NCBI GenBank assembly: GCA_021772015.1
Contig: JAETNS010000009.1
Span: 62,001-126,000, forward strand
DNA length: 64,000 bases
Reading direction: 5' to 3'
Source of the DNA: Prevotellaceae bacterium
GTDB lineage: Bacteria; Bacteroidota; Bacteroidia; Bacteroidales; Muribaculaceae
Positions 46,376 to 55,403 of the stretch are shown in pieces; positions within the stretch are counted from its first letter, which is position 1, and the number at the start of each line of letters is the position of its first letter. The position numbers were made by a program, and so were the translations under genes. The notes beneath the pieces were generated by a model. That model saw nothing but the letters and a program-made list of their open reading frames with translations, was not told the origin of the DNA and searched no databases.

Positions 46376-47173
46376 TCATTTTCCCCTTGCATCGAATTTC
46401 TTGCGGTAGAAAATGAAGCTGCGCCCAAGATACTTTTCGCGAACGACAGGATTCTCCGCAAGCTCCTCCGAAGTACCTTGGAACAAGATCTTACCCTCAA
46501 ACAACAGATATGCGCGGTCGGTGATGCGCAACGTCTCCTGGGCGTTGTGGTCAGTGATAAGAATGCCGATATTCTTCTCTTTCAGACGGTAGACCACTTC
46601 TTGTATATCCTCCACGGCAATAGGGTCAACCCCTGCGAATGGCTCATCGAGCATTATGAATTTCGGATTGATTGCCAGACAGCGGGCTATCTCCGTACGT
46701 CGCCTCTCCCCTCCCGACAGCTGGTCGCCAAGGTTTTTCCTGACTTTCTGCAAACGAAACTCCGCTATAAGACTCTCAAGCTTGTCTCGTTGCTCCTCTT
46801 TCGTCATTCCGGTCATCTCCAGAATAGACCTTATATTGTTCTCTACCGACAACTTGCGGAAAACAGATGCCTCCTGGGCGAGATAACCGATTCCGTTCTG
46901 CGCGCGCCGATATACAGGGTATTTTGTTATATCCTTGTCATTCAGATATATTCTACCTTCATTAGGAGTGATCAGACCGGTAGTCATATAAAACGTGGTG
47001 GTCTTGCCTGCTCCGTTAGGGCCAAGCAAACCGACGATTTCACCTTGTGTGACATCTATCGAGACATGGTTTGCCACAGTGCGGCTGCCATATTTCTTCA
47101 CAAGATTTTCCGTCCGAAGCACCATCTTCTCCGGTTCTTGTATCACAGCAGTCTTGTTTTCCTCCATTGACAT
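46376..47173 (-). CDS. lptB: LPS-export ABC transporter ATP-binding protein
   Basis: 265 residues. Walker [15 protein letters not shown]-loop [14 protein letters not shown], signature [16 protein letters not shown], Walker [20 protein letters not shown] and switch [10 protein letters not shown]. The last three features, in particular SVFRKL and [11 protein letters not shown], identify LptB. It drives extraction of LPS from the inner membrane with LptFG. About 16 residues precede the usual start ([13 protein letters not shown]), so initiation could be internal. The gene lies one base after udk. Confidence 0.95.
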   Translation of the reverse strand: MSMEENKTAVIQEPEKMVLRTENLVKKYGSRTVANHVSIDVTQGEIVGLLGPNGAGKTTTFYMTTGLITPNEGRIYLNDKDITKYPVYRRAQNGIGYLAQEASVFRKLSVENNIRSILEMTGMTKEEQRDKLESLIAEFRLQKVRKNLGDQLSGGERRRTEIARCLAINPKFIMLDEPFAGVDPIAVEDIQEVVYRLKEKNIGILITDHNAQETLRITDRAYLLFEGKILFQGTSEELAENPVVREKYLGRSFIFYRKKFDARGK

Positions 47174-47174
47174 C

Positions 47175-47801
47175 TCATTTATTGGCGACAGCCTTTTTCA
47201 GACGTCCGTCTATATAATCGGTAAGCAACCCTATCGCGACAGAATTCTTACCTCCTTGCGGAATGATCAGATCAGCAAACCGCTTGCATGGCTCAATATA
47301 CTGACAATGCATCGGCTTAAGGACATCCTCATATCGGTCTATGACCATCTGCGGGGTCCGACCACGCTCTATACAGTCACGTGCTATCACCCGGATCAGA
47401 CGATCGTCAGCGTCAGCGTCGACGAAACATTTCACATCCATCATCTGACGCAACACCGGATCTGTAAGCACGAGTATCCCCTCCACTATGACAACATCGC
47501 GAGGCTCTACTCTTACGGTCTCTTCCTGACGGGTGCATGTCAGGTAGCTGTATGTCGGCATCTCAATCGCCTTGCCGGCTTTCAACTGGCGCAAATGCTC
47601 GACAAGCAGGCTCCATTCGATAGCGTTAGGCTCATCGAAATTGATTTTGCTCCGTTCCTCAGGCGGCACATGCGAAGAGTCCTTATAATATGAATCCTGC
47701 GGCATAACGGCGACCTCTCCTGCCGGAAAGCTCGATAATATCTTGTTTACGACTGTCGTTTTGCCGGAGCCGGTTCCTCCGGCTATACCGATGATGAGCA
47801 T
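47175..47801 (-). CDS. udk: Uridine kinase
   Basis: 208 residues, normal length. P-loop [12 protein letters not shown], the uridine-binding [20 protein letters not shown] region and the phosphoryl-acceptor-site [17 protein letters not shown]. It phosphorylates uridine and cytidine with ATP or GTP in pyrimidine salvage. Probably the first gene of a unit with lptB, which follows one base later. Confidence 0.95.
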   Translation of the reverse strand: MLIIGIAGGTGSGKTTVVNKILSSFPAGEVAVMPQDSYYKDSSHVPPEERSKINFDEPNAIEWSLLVEHLRQLKAGKAIEMPTYSYLTCTRQEETVRVEPRDVVIVEGILVLTDPVLRQMMDVKCFVDADADDRLIRVIARDCIERGRTPQMVIDRYEDVLKPMHCQYIEPCKRFADLIIPQGGKNSVAIGLLTDYIDGRLKKAVANK

Positions 47802-47894
47802 TGTTATCTGGGATAAAAGGATTATTTTGATGGCGAAATTACGAAAATTTCGCGGTATAATGACAGTCTGATGCCTTTTTTATTGGAATTTTCT

Positions 47895-47902
47895 TACCTT
47901 TG
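47895..47902 (+). promoter_or_regulatory. -7 box of the mlaE-mlaF unit
   Basis: TACCTTTG, 75 bp before the mlaE start. A -33 element is not clear. Confidence 0.45.
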
Positions 47903-47977
47903 TAGTGGAAAAGGCAGTCTCAGAGAATGTCTCCGCAGCCTTGACCGTTTGAGCAAAAATCTTAGCACCAAAGAATT

Positions 47978-48727
47978 ATGATTATAACGTCATCGCTAAG
48001 CCAACTTGGCAAATACTGCATGTTCATTGCCAAGGCTTTCTCCATACCCGACAAATGGAAGGTCTTCTCCCGGCGGACTTTCCAGGAAGTGACAAAACTT
48101 GGAGTTGATTCCATACCCCTTGTAATCGTGATTTCCGTCTTCATCGGAGCCGTATGCACAATACAGATGAAACTCAACACCTCCAATCCGCTTATGCCTG
48201 CATATTCCGTCGGATTGGCAACCCGTGATATCGTCTTGCTGGAGTTCTCCAACTCCATTTTATGCCTGATACTTGCGGGAAAAGTCGGATCCAACATCGC
48301 ATCTGAAATTGGCACCATGAGAGTCACCGAGCAGATAGACGCATTGGAAATCATGGGAGTAAATTCGGTCAACTATCTGGTTTTGCCTAAAATAGTCGCG
48401 TTTGTGGGATTCATGCCGGTACTGGGCGTTTTCTGCATCGGGACATCCATTCTCGGAGGCTATCTTGTAACGATCTTCACCGATCTCATATCAACCACCC
48501 GTTACACTTATGGGATACAGGCATTCTTCAATGAATGGTATGTCTGGTATGGCCTGATAAAGAGCCTTGTGTTCGCTTACATTATCGCATCCGTGGCTGC
48601 GTTTTTCGGCTACTACGTAAAAGGAGGAGCATTACAGGTCGGCAAAGCATCCACAAACGCGGTCGTATCCTCTTCAATCCTGATTCTTTTGTTTGATGTC
48701 ATACTGACCAAACTCCTGCTGCAATGA
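47978..48727 (+). CDS. mlaE: MlaE-family phospholipid transport permease
   Basis: 249 residues. Five or six hydrophobic spans and the family motifs LATRDIVLLEFSNSILCLILAGKVGSNIASEIGTMRVTEQIDALEIMG (read as 100-150; the E/G-T-M-R-V-T-E-Q element contacts the ATPase), then LPKIVAFVGFMPVL. It forms the inner-membrane pore of the lipid transporter that maintains outer-membrane asymmetry. Overlaps mlaF by four bases. No MCE/MlaD gene follows. Confidence 0.92.
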   Translation: MIITSSLSQLGKYCMFIAKAFSIPDKWKVFSRRTFQEVTKLGVDSIPLVIVISVFIGAVCTIQMKLNTSNPLMPAYSVGLATRDIVLLEFSNSILCLILAGKVGSNIASEIGTMRVTEQIDALEIMGVNSVNYLVLPKIVAFVGFMPVLGVFCIGTSILGGYLVTIFTDLISTTRYTYGIQAFFNEWYVWYGLIKSLVFAYIIASVAAFFGYYVKGGALQVGKASTNAVVSSSILILLFDVILTKLLLQ

Positions 48728-49500
48728 TCGAAGTCAAAAACCTCACGAAATCATTTGACGGGAAGACCATTCTCCACGATGTATCCGCCAAATTTTATAC
48801 CGGGAAGACCAATCTGATCATCGGACAGAGCGGTTCCGGCAAAACTGTCCTGATGAAGTCTATCGTCGGACTTGTAACGCCGGAAGAGGGGGAAATACTT
48901 TACGACAACCGGGATTTCCTCAAGATGAATACCCGGCAGGTCAAGGAGCTGAGAAAGGAGATCGGAATGCTGTTTCAAGGATCGGCCCTGTTTGACTCCG
49001 AGACTGTACTTGACAATGTAATGTTCCCGCTGATGATGTTCACGTCAATGACACGAGGAGAGATGCTTGATCGTGCCCGCTTCTGTCTCGAACGCGTAAA
49101 CCTTCAGGGGGCTGAAAAGAAATTCCCTTCTGAAATCTCCGGGGGAATGCAGAAGAGGGTAGCCATTGCCAGAGCAATAGCCCTTAATCCCAAATACCTG
49201 TTTTGCGACGAGCCTAATTCAGGCCTCGATCCTCGCACATCAATACTCATAGATGAATTGCTCCATGACATCACCCATGAGTACGGTATCACTACCATAA
49301 TAAACACCCATGACATGAACTCCGTGCTCGGCATTGGGGAAAACATCATCTTCATCAACAAAGGCTATCGCGAGTGGGTCGGCGACAAAGAACGCATATT
49401 CACTACCGCCAACGAAGCCCTGAATGATTTCGTCTTCGCAACCCGTCTTTTCCAGAAAGTAAAAAACTATATCATTACCTCCGGACATAAAGAAATTTGA
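48724..49500 (+). CDS. mlaF: MlaF-like phospholipid transport ATP-binding protein
   Basis: 258 residues. Walker A GQSGSGKTVLMKS, Q-loop LFQGSALFDSETVLDNV, signature ISGGMQKRVAIARAIA, Walker B YLFCDEPNSGLDP and His switch NTHDMNSVL. GSALFDSETV is characteristic of the MlaF/Ttg2A group. Works with MlaE. The sdaA gene follows 29 bp later on the same strand. Confidence 0.93.
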   Translation: MIEVKNLTKSFDGKTILHDVSAKFYTGKTNLIIGQSGSGKTVLMKSIVGLVTPEEGEILYDNRDFLKMNTRQVKELRKEIGMLFQGSALFDSETVLDNVMFPLMMFTSMTRGEMLDRARFCLERVNLQGAEKKFPSEISGGMQKRVAIARAIALNPKYLFCDEPNSGLDPRTSILIDELLHDITHEYGITTIINTHDMNSVLGIGENIIFINKGYREWVGDKERIFTTANEALNDFVFATRLFQKVKNYIITSGHKEI

Positions 49501-49529
49501 TCAGCCCACTTTACACCGATACTATTACT

Positions 49530-50726
49530 ATGGAATCCATACGCCAGCTTTATAAAATAGGAAACGGGCCGTCAAGTTCCCATACAATGGGTCCACGCAA
49601 GGCCGCGCAGATGTTTCTTGAAGAAATCCCGACAGAGACAAGACGCATTGAAGTGACGCTTTTCGGCTCACTCGCCGCCACCGGGAAAGGCCACCTTACA
49701 GACAAGGCCATACTCGAAGTCCTGACCCCGGTTTTACCAACGGAAATCATCTGGAAGCCGGAAACAGTACTCCCCTTCCACACCAACGGCATGCGTTTTG
49801 ACGCGTTCGCTGCGGATGACACACTTTTGACCTCGCAGACATATTACTCGGTCGGCGGGGGTGACATAGTCAAGGAAGGGGAAAGCCGTCAACCGGCAGA
49901 CTCCATATATTCCATGACCAAGATCAAAGACATATTGGGCTGGTGTGAAAGTACAGGCCTAAGTTACTGGGAATATGTCGGCCAAACTGAAGGCCCCGGT
50001 ATATGGGACTACCTGCAGAAAGTCTGGCAGGTGATGAAAGCCGCCGTCGAACGCGGCATAGAAGCTGAAGGGGTACTTCCCGGCGGACTTGGTGTCCGTC
50101 GCAAAGCCGTAAGTTATCACGTCCATGCCGCCGGATACAACTCATCACTCAAAAGCCGTGGACTTGTCTATGCGTATGCCTTGGCCGTCAGTGAGGAGAA
50201 TGCAGCCGGAGGAGAAATCGTCACAGCCCCCACATGCGGGTCCTGCGGCATTGTCCCTGCGGTGCTGTATCATCTTCATACCTCCAAAGGCTTTTCCGAG
50301 CAGCGCATACTGCGCGCCCTTGCCACAGCCGGCCTGTTTGGAAACGTTGTCAAGTTCAACGCCTCCGTGTCAGGTGCGGAAGTAGGATGCCAAGGTGAAG
50401 TGGGAGTCGCGTGCGCGATGGCAGCGGCCGCAGCCTCTCAACTCTTCGGCGGGACACCGGCCCAGATAGAATACTCTGCAGAAATGGGTCTTGAACACCA
50501 TCTCGGCCTAACCTGCGATCCGGTCTGTGGTCTGGTACAGATTCCTTGTATTGAACGAAACGCTTACGCCGCCGCGCGAGCTTTGGATGCGAATCTATAT
50601 GCCGCATTCTCCGACGGCCACCACCGCGTCGATTTCGACCGTATCGTAGAGGTTATGAAACAGACAGGCCATGACATCCCGTCTCTCTACAAGGAGACAT
50701 CCCAAGGCGGACTGGCTGTTATCTGA
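49530..50726 (+). CDS. sdaA: L-serine ammonia-lyase, single-chain iron-sulfur type
   Basis: 398 residues from the ATG at 49530. The beta-part motif GPSSSHTMGPRKAA is near the N-terminus and the alpha part follows, with cysteines in APTCGSCGIVPA, CDPVCGLV and IPCIERNA that fit the [4Fe-4S] cluster. It deaminates L-serine to pyruvate and ammonia. An in-frame TTG at 49497 overlaps the mlaF end and lacks similarity. Confidence 0.95.
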   Translation: MESIRQLYKIGNGPSSSHTMGPRKAAQMFLEEIPTETRRIEVTLFGSLAATGKGHLTDKAILEVLTPVLPTEIIWKPETVLPFHTNGMRFDAFAADDTLLTSQTYYSVGGGDIVKEGESRQPADSIYSMTKIKDILGWCESTGLSYWEYVGQTEGPGIWDYLQKVWQVMKAAVERGIEAEGVLPGGLGVRRKAVSYHVHAAGYNSSLKSRGLVYAYALAVSEENAAGGEIVTAPTCGSCGIVPAVLYHLHTSKGFSEQRILRALATAGLFGNVVKFNASVSGAEVGCQGEVGVACAMAAAAASQLFGGTPAQIEYSAEMGLEHHLGLTCDPVCGLVQIPCIERNAYAAARALDANLYAAFSDGHHRVDFDRIVEVMKQTGHDIPSLYKETSQGGLAVI

Positions 50727-50777
50727 CAACGTTTACCGTCAGATTCATTTTCCGATACTCATACATCTGCTTATGAC

Positions 50778-51227
50778 TTATTCCAATCCAGGAAGTTCCA
50801 GATGAAGTATGGGATATGGCTTTCCTTCCCCATCCGTGGTGTCACGGCCTACAATGGAGAACCCATGTTTCTGATAAAATTCAAATGCTTTCCTGTTCTG
50901 CTCATTGACATCCACTTTCTTTATACCCTTCTCTTTAACAGCAAATCCCAATAACAACGAGCCATAGCCTTTGCCCATCTCATATGGATGGACAAACAAC
51001 ATCTCAATATTGTCAGTACTAAGCCCGATAAAAGCGATCAATTCACCATCATCATTCCTGATGGCGTAAACATCGACATGAGGTAAATATTCAGAACGGA
51101 TTCTAAGATGATAGAATGCCATATCATCAGTAGCAAGAAAATCGTGTGTGGCCTTGACTGATTCACACCATACCCCCGCCAAAGCATCATAATCGCAGTC
51201 TTTCGTTATTCTTTCAATCTTGATCAT
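50778..51227 (-). CDS. GNAT-family N-acetyltransferase
   Basis: 149 residues with the acetyl-CoA loop MGKGYGSLLLGFAVK (Q/R-x-x-G-x-G/A variant) and the preceding strand IEMLFVHPYE, then VNEQNRKAFEFYQKHGF, the usual beta5-alpha4 of GNAT enzymes. The ending VGRDTTDGEGKPYPILHLEL is like YjaB/PA4534-type proteins. Substrate unknown; protein or small-molecule acetylation both possible. Confidence 0.88.
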   Translation of the reverse strand: MIKIERITKDCDYDALAGVWCESVKATHDFLATDDMAFYHLRIRSEYLPHVDVYAIRNDDGELIAFIGLSTDNIEMLFVHPYEMGKGYGSLLLGFAVKEKGIKKVDVNEQNRKAFEFYQKHGFSIVGRDTTDGEGKPYPILHLELPGLE

Positions 51228-51261
51228 TATAAAAGCTTAATTTGGGGCATTATTTTTTAAG

Positions 51262-51296
51262 AGGGTTTTAATAATATGCTGTTATTAAACACCCCT
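51262..51296. terminator. Hairpin between the GNAT gene and rplT
   Basis: AGGGTTTTAATAA (51262-51274) pairs with TTATTAAACACCCCT (51282-51296), with a bulge. It lies about 80 bases beyond the rplT stop, so it may end the minus-strand ribosomal transcript. Confidence 0.45.
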
Positions 51297-51374
51297 AAGT
51301 TTAGAAAAAAGCGAGAGGCCAGAAATGACCTCCCGCCATACTCTCCGTAAATTCAGAGATTATTCATAATGGCC

Positions 51375-51722
51375 TTATGCCTTCACTTTGTCCACAACAG
51401 CCTTGAAAGCGGCAGGGTTGTTGAGAGCGAGGTCGGCAAGCACCTTACGGTTGATTTCGATGCCGGCTTTGTGAATGAGTCCCATGAGCTGGGAGTAAGA
51501 AAGACCCTCCATACGGGCGGCGGCGTTGATACGCTGGATCCAAAGAGCGCGGAAGTTGCGCTTTTTGTCCTTACGGTCGCGGTATGCATATGTGAGACCT
51601 TTCTCCCAAGTGTTCTTGGCGACGGTCCACACGTTACGACGGCAACCAAAGTAACCGCGGGTTAATTTGAGGATTTTCTTACGACGAGCGCGTGACGCTA
51701 CATGGTTTACTGATCTTGGCAT
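51375..51722 (-). CDS. rplT: 50S ribosomal protein L20
   Basis: 115 residues: [19 protein letters not shown], then [22 protein letters not shown], the canonical L20. It is required early in 50S assembly. In many bacteria L20 also represses its own operon by binding a structured leader. Here 231 bases separate it from rpmI, unusually long for this pair. Confidence 0.97.
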   Translation of the reverse strand: MPRSVNHVASRARRKKILKLTRGYFGCRRNVWTVAKNTWEKGLTYAYRDRKDKKRNFRALWIQRINAAARMEGLSYSQLMGLIHKAGIEINRKVLADLALNNPAAFKAVVDKVKA

Positions 51723-51953
51723 TTTTTTGACAAGTTTTGAATGTCAGCGGCAACGGCCTCTTAATTATTCGGCGTTGCTCTTGCGGCATGACATCCGGTT
51801 AGTAGATTTCGGACCACTTGGTATTGCTCAGGCCGGCCCGGTTGCCTTCGCCCTGACATCCGGCGTCAAGAGTAGCGCGGACTGTCGGGGAGGTTGTGTC
51901 TGGGGATACCCTCAGGCTCTTCGGGTTGAAGAATCGAAATGGCTAAGTCTCGA
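51723..51953 (-). other. Structured spacer between rpmI and rplT
   Basis: 231 bp without a gene. Nested inverted repeats occur near 51741-51794: ATGTCA/TGACAT and GCAACG/CGTTGC. TGACATCCGG occurs twice (51789-51798, 51854-51863). It may fold as RNA in the thrS-infC-rpmI-rplT transcript. No promoter box was recognised. Confidence 0.4.
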
Positions 51954-52151
51954 TTACTTCAGGCCAAGTAATGCCTTCACGTTGGCTTGGTCTGCTTTGT
52001 TGACTGTGCCGAAGTGGGTGAGGTTTCTCTTCTGCTTCTTGGTCTTCTTCGTCAGAATGTGACTCTTGTAAGCATGTTTTCTCTTGATCTTTCCTGTTCC
52101 GGTAAGGGCGAACCTCTTTTTGGCACCGGAATTAGTCTTAATCTTTGGCAT
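51954..52151 (-). CDS. rpmI: 50S ribosomal protein L35
   Basis: 65 residues, [20 protein letters not shown] then [20 protein letters not shown], canonical L35. The gene follows infC by 113 bp in the conserved thrS-infC-rpmI-rplT order. Confidence 0.97.
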   Translation of the reverse strand: MPKIKTNSGAKKRFALTGTGKIKRKHAYKSHILTKKTKKQKRNLTHFGTVNKADQANVKALLGLK

Positions 52152-52264
52152 TTTTGTTAAATTATGATTTGATTAGTTTGGTGACGGATCACCATCTTAA
52201 GTAACGTATCGTGTGACGTTTTATTGCCTGCATAAACTGCAAAAACATCAACCGACCATTATTG

Positions 52265-53110
52265 TCAAGCTTTTTTTTTCGGAGAAAGCATGATTGTCAT
52301 GCGTTTCCCTTCAAGAACCGGCATCTGTTCGACCTTTCCGAGATCCTCAAGGTCATTGGCAAATCGCAACAGCAAGACTTCCCCTTGCTCCTTGAAAAGG
52401 ATCGAGCGTCCTTTGAAGAATACATAAGCCTTGACTTTGGACCCCTCCTGCAGGAAGCTCTGGGCATGTTTCAGCTTGAAGTTGTAGTCGTGGTCGTCAG
52501 TCTGGGGACCGAATCTGATCTCCTTCACTACCACCTTGGTTGCCTTGGCCTTCTGTTCCTTCTGACGCTTCTTCTGCTGATACAGGAATTTGGAATAATC
52601 CAGGATCTTGCAGACCGGAGGCTGGGCTGTGGGAGAGATCTCGACAAGATCGAGTTCCATCTCATCGGCGAGCTTCAAAGCCTGCTGGAGAGATACAATG
52701 CCGTTTTCGACGTTGTCACCTACAAGTCGCACTTCTTTAGCATGGATGCGCTCGTTGATATTGTAAGGTTCCTCTTTGCGTGGAGGACGCGGACCGGTCA
52801 ACGGCGGACGCATTCCACCCGGACGCGGGCCTCCAAATCCACCTGGACGGGGACCTCCGAAACCTCCGGGACGTGGACCTCCGGGTCGAGGGCCCGAAAA
52901 ACCTCCAGGTCGTCCGGCTGTAGAGCCTGCGGGACGAGGGGCAGAAGCCCCGGCCGGACGAGAGCCGCCCTGGCTGCGCTGGCCATAGCCACCTTGGGAT
53001 GATGTGGAGTGCTGACCGTTTCCGGCCTGTCGGGGAGCGCCGTTGTTATGGCTGCCTCCCCCATAATTGGAGGGTCGTGATCCTCCGGAGTTCGTTGGTT
53101 TCTTATCCAT
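52265..53110 (-). CDS. infC: Translation initiation factor IF-3 with long Gly/Pro/Arg-rich N-terminal extension
   Basis: 281 residues, where typical IF-3 has ~170-205. Residues ~115-281 are ordinary IF-3: [36 protein letters not shown], the linker [20 protein letters not shown], and the C-terminal domain with [14 protein letters not shown]. Residues 1-114 are low-complexity: a Ser/Gly/Gln/Asn part, then [10 protein letters not shown]-type repeats. The extension is in frame from a good ATG at 53110 and has no better internal start than M100. It keeps translation initiation faithful by binding 30S; the extension may bind RNA or drive condensation (inferred). Confidence 0.93.
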   Translation of the reverse strand: MDKKPTNSGGSRPSNYGGGSHNNGAPRQAGNGQHSTSSQGGYGQRSQGGSRPAGASAPRPAGSTAGRPGGFSGPRPGGPRPGGFGGPRPGGFGGPRPGGMRPPLTGPRPPRKEEPYNINERIHAKEVRLVGDNVENGIVSLQQALKLADEMELDLVEISPTAQPPVCKILDYSKFLYQQKKRQKEQKAKATKVVVKEIRFGPQTDDHDYNFKLKHAQSFLQEGSKVKAYVFFKGRSILFKEQGEVLLLRFANDLEDLGKVEQMPVLEGKRMTIMLSPKKKA

Positions 53111-53203
53111 TAAATGTTGGTTGGTGATTCTTTCTTCTAACGTCTGAGCCTTTCGGGTTGTTTAGGCGGGATAAAGGCCGTCTCTTTGCAATTACGTTTA
53201 CAA

Positions 53204-55135
53204 TTATTGGAGTTCCTTTACCAAACGGTCGATTTCTGCTGCGAAGTCGGCAATCTTCATGGTTCCTTTGTCACCTTCGCCCTGCTTGCGGACAGAAACT
53301 TCACCGTTTTCAGCTTCTTTTTCTCCGACAACAAGCATGTAAGGAATTCTTTTCAATTCATTGTCACGGATCTTGCGGCCGATCTTCTCGTTACGGTCAT
53401 CCACCGTCACGCGGACATCAAGGTCATTGAGCTGACGGGCAACCTCATAGGCGTAATCATTGAATTTCTCCGAGATAGGCAGGATAATGGCTTGCTCAGG
53501 CGACAGCCAGAGTGGGAACTTACCTGCGGTATGCTCCAGAAGTACTGCAACGAAACGCTCCAACGAGCCGAAGGGCGCACGATGGATCATCACGGGACGA
53601 TGCTTCTGATTGTCCGCGCCGGTATACTCCAGCTGGAATCTCTCAGGCAGGTTGTAATCCACCTGAATTGTGCCGAGCTGCCAGCGGCGCCCTATCGCGT
53701 CCTTGACCATGAAGTCAAGTTTCGGCCCATAGAAAGCAGCCTCGCCAAGCTCTTTGCGGGCTTTCAGGCCTTTCTCCTCACAGGCTTCTATGATAGCCTG
53801 TTCGGCGAGATGCCAATTCTCATCTGAACCGATATACTTGTCCTTGTTGTTAGGATCACGCAGTGAGATCTGAGCCTCGTAATTGTCAAACTTCAGAGCG
53901 TTGAATATATATAGGATGATATCCATAACCTTGAGGAATTCATCCTTTATCTGCTCGGGAGCACAGAAGATGTGCGCGTCATCCTGGGTGAAGCCACGTA
54001 CTCGTGTAAGCCCGTGAAGCTCTCCGGTCTGCTCATAGCGATATACCGTCCCGAACTCTGCCAGACGTAAAGGCAGATCACGATAAGAACGCGGAGATGT
54101 CTTGAATATCTCGCAGTGGTGAGGACAGTTCATCGGTTTGAGCATATACTCTTCCCCTTCCTGCGGCGTGTGGATGGGCTGGAACGAGTCTTTGCCATAC
54201 TTGGCATAGTGACCGGAAGTCACATAAAGCTGCTTGTTGCCGATATGCGGAGTTATCACCTGCAGATAACCGTACTTTTTCTGTATCTTGCGCAGGAACT
54301 GCTCAAGACGGTCACGCAAAGCCGCCCCCTTCGGGAGCCAGAGAGGAAGTCCGGCACCGACATTTGTGGAGAATGCAAACAACTCCATTTCTTTGCCGAG
54401 CTTGCGGTGGTCGCGTTTCTTTGCCTCCTCAAGCAGCACAAGATACTCATCGAGCATCTTTTTCTTGGGGAAAGTGATGCCATACACACGGACAAGCTGA
54501 TTGCGTTTTTCATCACCACGCCAATAAGCACCAGCCAATGACATAACCTTGCAAGCCTTGATCATTCCCGTAGAAGGAAGATGCGGCCCGCGGCACAGAT
54601 CGGTAAACGCCCCCTGAGTGTATGTCGTTATTGAACCATCCTCCAATTCGGAGATAAGCTCACATTTGTAGTTTTCCTCACGATCACCGAACATTTTCAA
54701 GGCATCAGCCTTGGAAATATCAGCCCTGACAATCTGCTCATCGCGGCGGGCGAGCTCAAGCATCTTCGCCTCAATAGCAGGAAAATCGGCAGCTGTTATA
54801 TTGTGACCGTTAGGATCAATATCATAATAGAACCCGTTTTCAATCGCAGGACCTATGCCGAATTTTACTCCGGGAAAAAGTTCCTGCAGGGCTTCGGCCA
54901 AAAGATGGGCTGACGAATGCCAGAAAGCATGCTTGCCTTCAGGATCCTCCCATTTGAACAGCTTGAGAGAAGCGTCCTCATTGACAGGACGGCTAAGGTC
55001 CCAGTCCTTGTCATTGACGGTTGCGGCGAGAACCTCGCGCGCAAGCTGCGGCGAAAGGCTACGGGCGATTTCGAGAGGAGTCGTCCCGGCCTCATACTGT
55101 TTTACCGAATTATCGGGAAACGTGATGTTAATCAT
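53204..55135 (-). CDS. thrS: Threonyl-tRNA synthetase
   Basis: 643 residues from the ATG at 55135 ([11 protein letters not shown]), which matches the TGS-domain start. Order: TGS domain ~1-60, editing domain with [16 protein letters not shown] (HxxxH) and the C-x-G-P-H element [10 protein letters not shown], class II core with the zinc ligands in [14 protein letters not shown], and motif 3 [18 protein letters not shown], then the anticodon domain. It leads the conserved thrS-infC-rpmI-rplT cluster. The in-frame start at 55159 adds eight residues and is less likely. Confidence 0.96.
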   Translation of the reverse strand: MINITFPDNSVKQYEAGTTPLEIARSLSPQLAREVLAATVNDKDWDLSRPVNEDASLKLFKWEDPEGKHAFWHSSAHLLAEALQELFPGVKFGIGPAIENGFYYDIDPNGHNITAADFPAIEAKMLELARRDEQIVRADISKADALKMFGDREENYKCELISELEDGSITTYTQGAFTDLCRGPHLPSTGMIKACKVMSLAGAYWRGDEKRNQLVRVYGITFPKKKMLDEYLVLLEEAKKRDHRKLGKEMELFAFSTNVGAGLPLWLPKGAALRDRLEQFLRKIQKKYGYLQVITPHIGNKQLYVTSGHYAKYGKDSFQPIHTPQEGEEYMLKPMNCPHHCEIFKTSPRSYRDLPLRLAEFGTVYRYEQTGELHGLTRVRGFTQDDAHIFCAPEQIKDEFLKVMDIILYIFNALKFDNYEAQISLRDPNNKDKYIGSDENWHLAEQAIIEACEEKGLKARKELGEAAFYGPKLDFMVKDAIGRRWQLGTIQVDYNLPERFQLEYTGADNQKHRPVMIHRAPFGSLERFVAVLLEHTAGKFPLWLSPEQAIILPISEKFNDYAYEVARQLNDLDVRVTVDDRNEKIGRKIRDNELKRIPYMLVVGEKEAENGEVSVRKQGEGDKGTMKIADFAAEIDRLVKELQ

Positions 55136-55205
55136 TGCTATTTTTTGTTTATCAAACAATTGCCATCAACAACATGGCAACCAAACAATAAAAATCTGCG
55201 ACAAG

Positions 55206-55243
55206 CCCCTCCCGGAAGCTCCTCATAAACAACAAAGGAGGGG
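55206..55243 (-). promoter_or_regulatory. Inverted repeat in the thrS leader
   Basis: CCCCTCC (55206-55212) and GGAGGGG (55237-55243) in the ~140-base leader between the -7 box and the thrS ATG. It could be a leader hairpin or an operator for autoregulation. T-box features are absent. Confidence 0.3.
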
Positions 55244-55274
55244 TATTCCAGAGGATCAAGGCGCAAAACCGCCA

Positions 55275-55282
55275 CAAAGTTA
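55275..55282 (-). promoter_or_regulatory. -7 box of the thrS cluster
   Basis: TAACTTTG on the minus strand (55282-55275); 140 bp before thrS. No clear -33 box. Confidence 0.5.
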
Positions 55283-55403
55283 ACAAAAAATTTCTATTTT
55301 TCAGGATAATACACAACAATATTTGATCCTGAAGTACTTTTGTGGCATGGCGGTATGAAAAACAACCTTGACTTTGCCAGCAAACTTAAAAAACACAGCC
55401 GGG

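Noticed and set aside
51667-52062. 131-codon ORF across the rpmI-rplT spacer
   Set aside because: Antisense, overlaps both ribosomal genes, and has no recognisable features.
52262-53002. 246-codon plus-strand ORF with Arg/Thr/Gly-rich end
   Set aside because: Antisense to infC; its low-complexity end mirrors the Gly/Pro/Arg repeats of IF-3.
55136-55282. T-box riboswitch in the thrS leader
   Set aside because: No T-box sequence or specifier loop; only a simple 7-bp inverted repeat.
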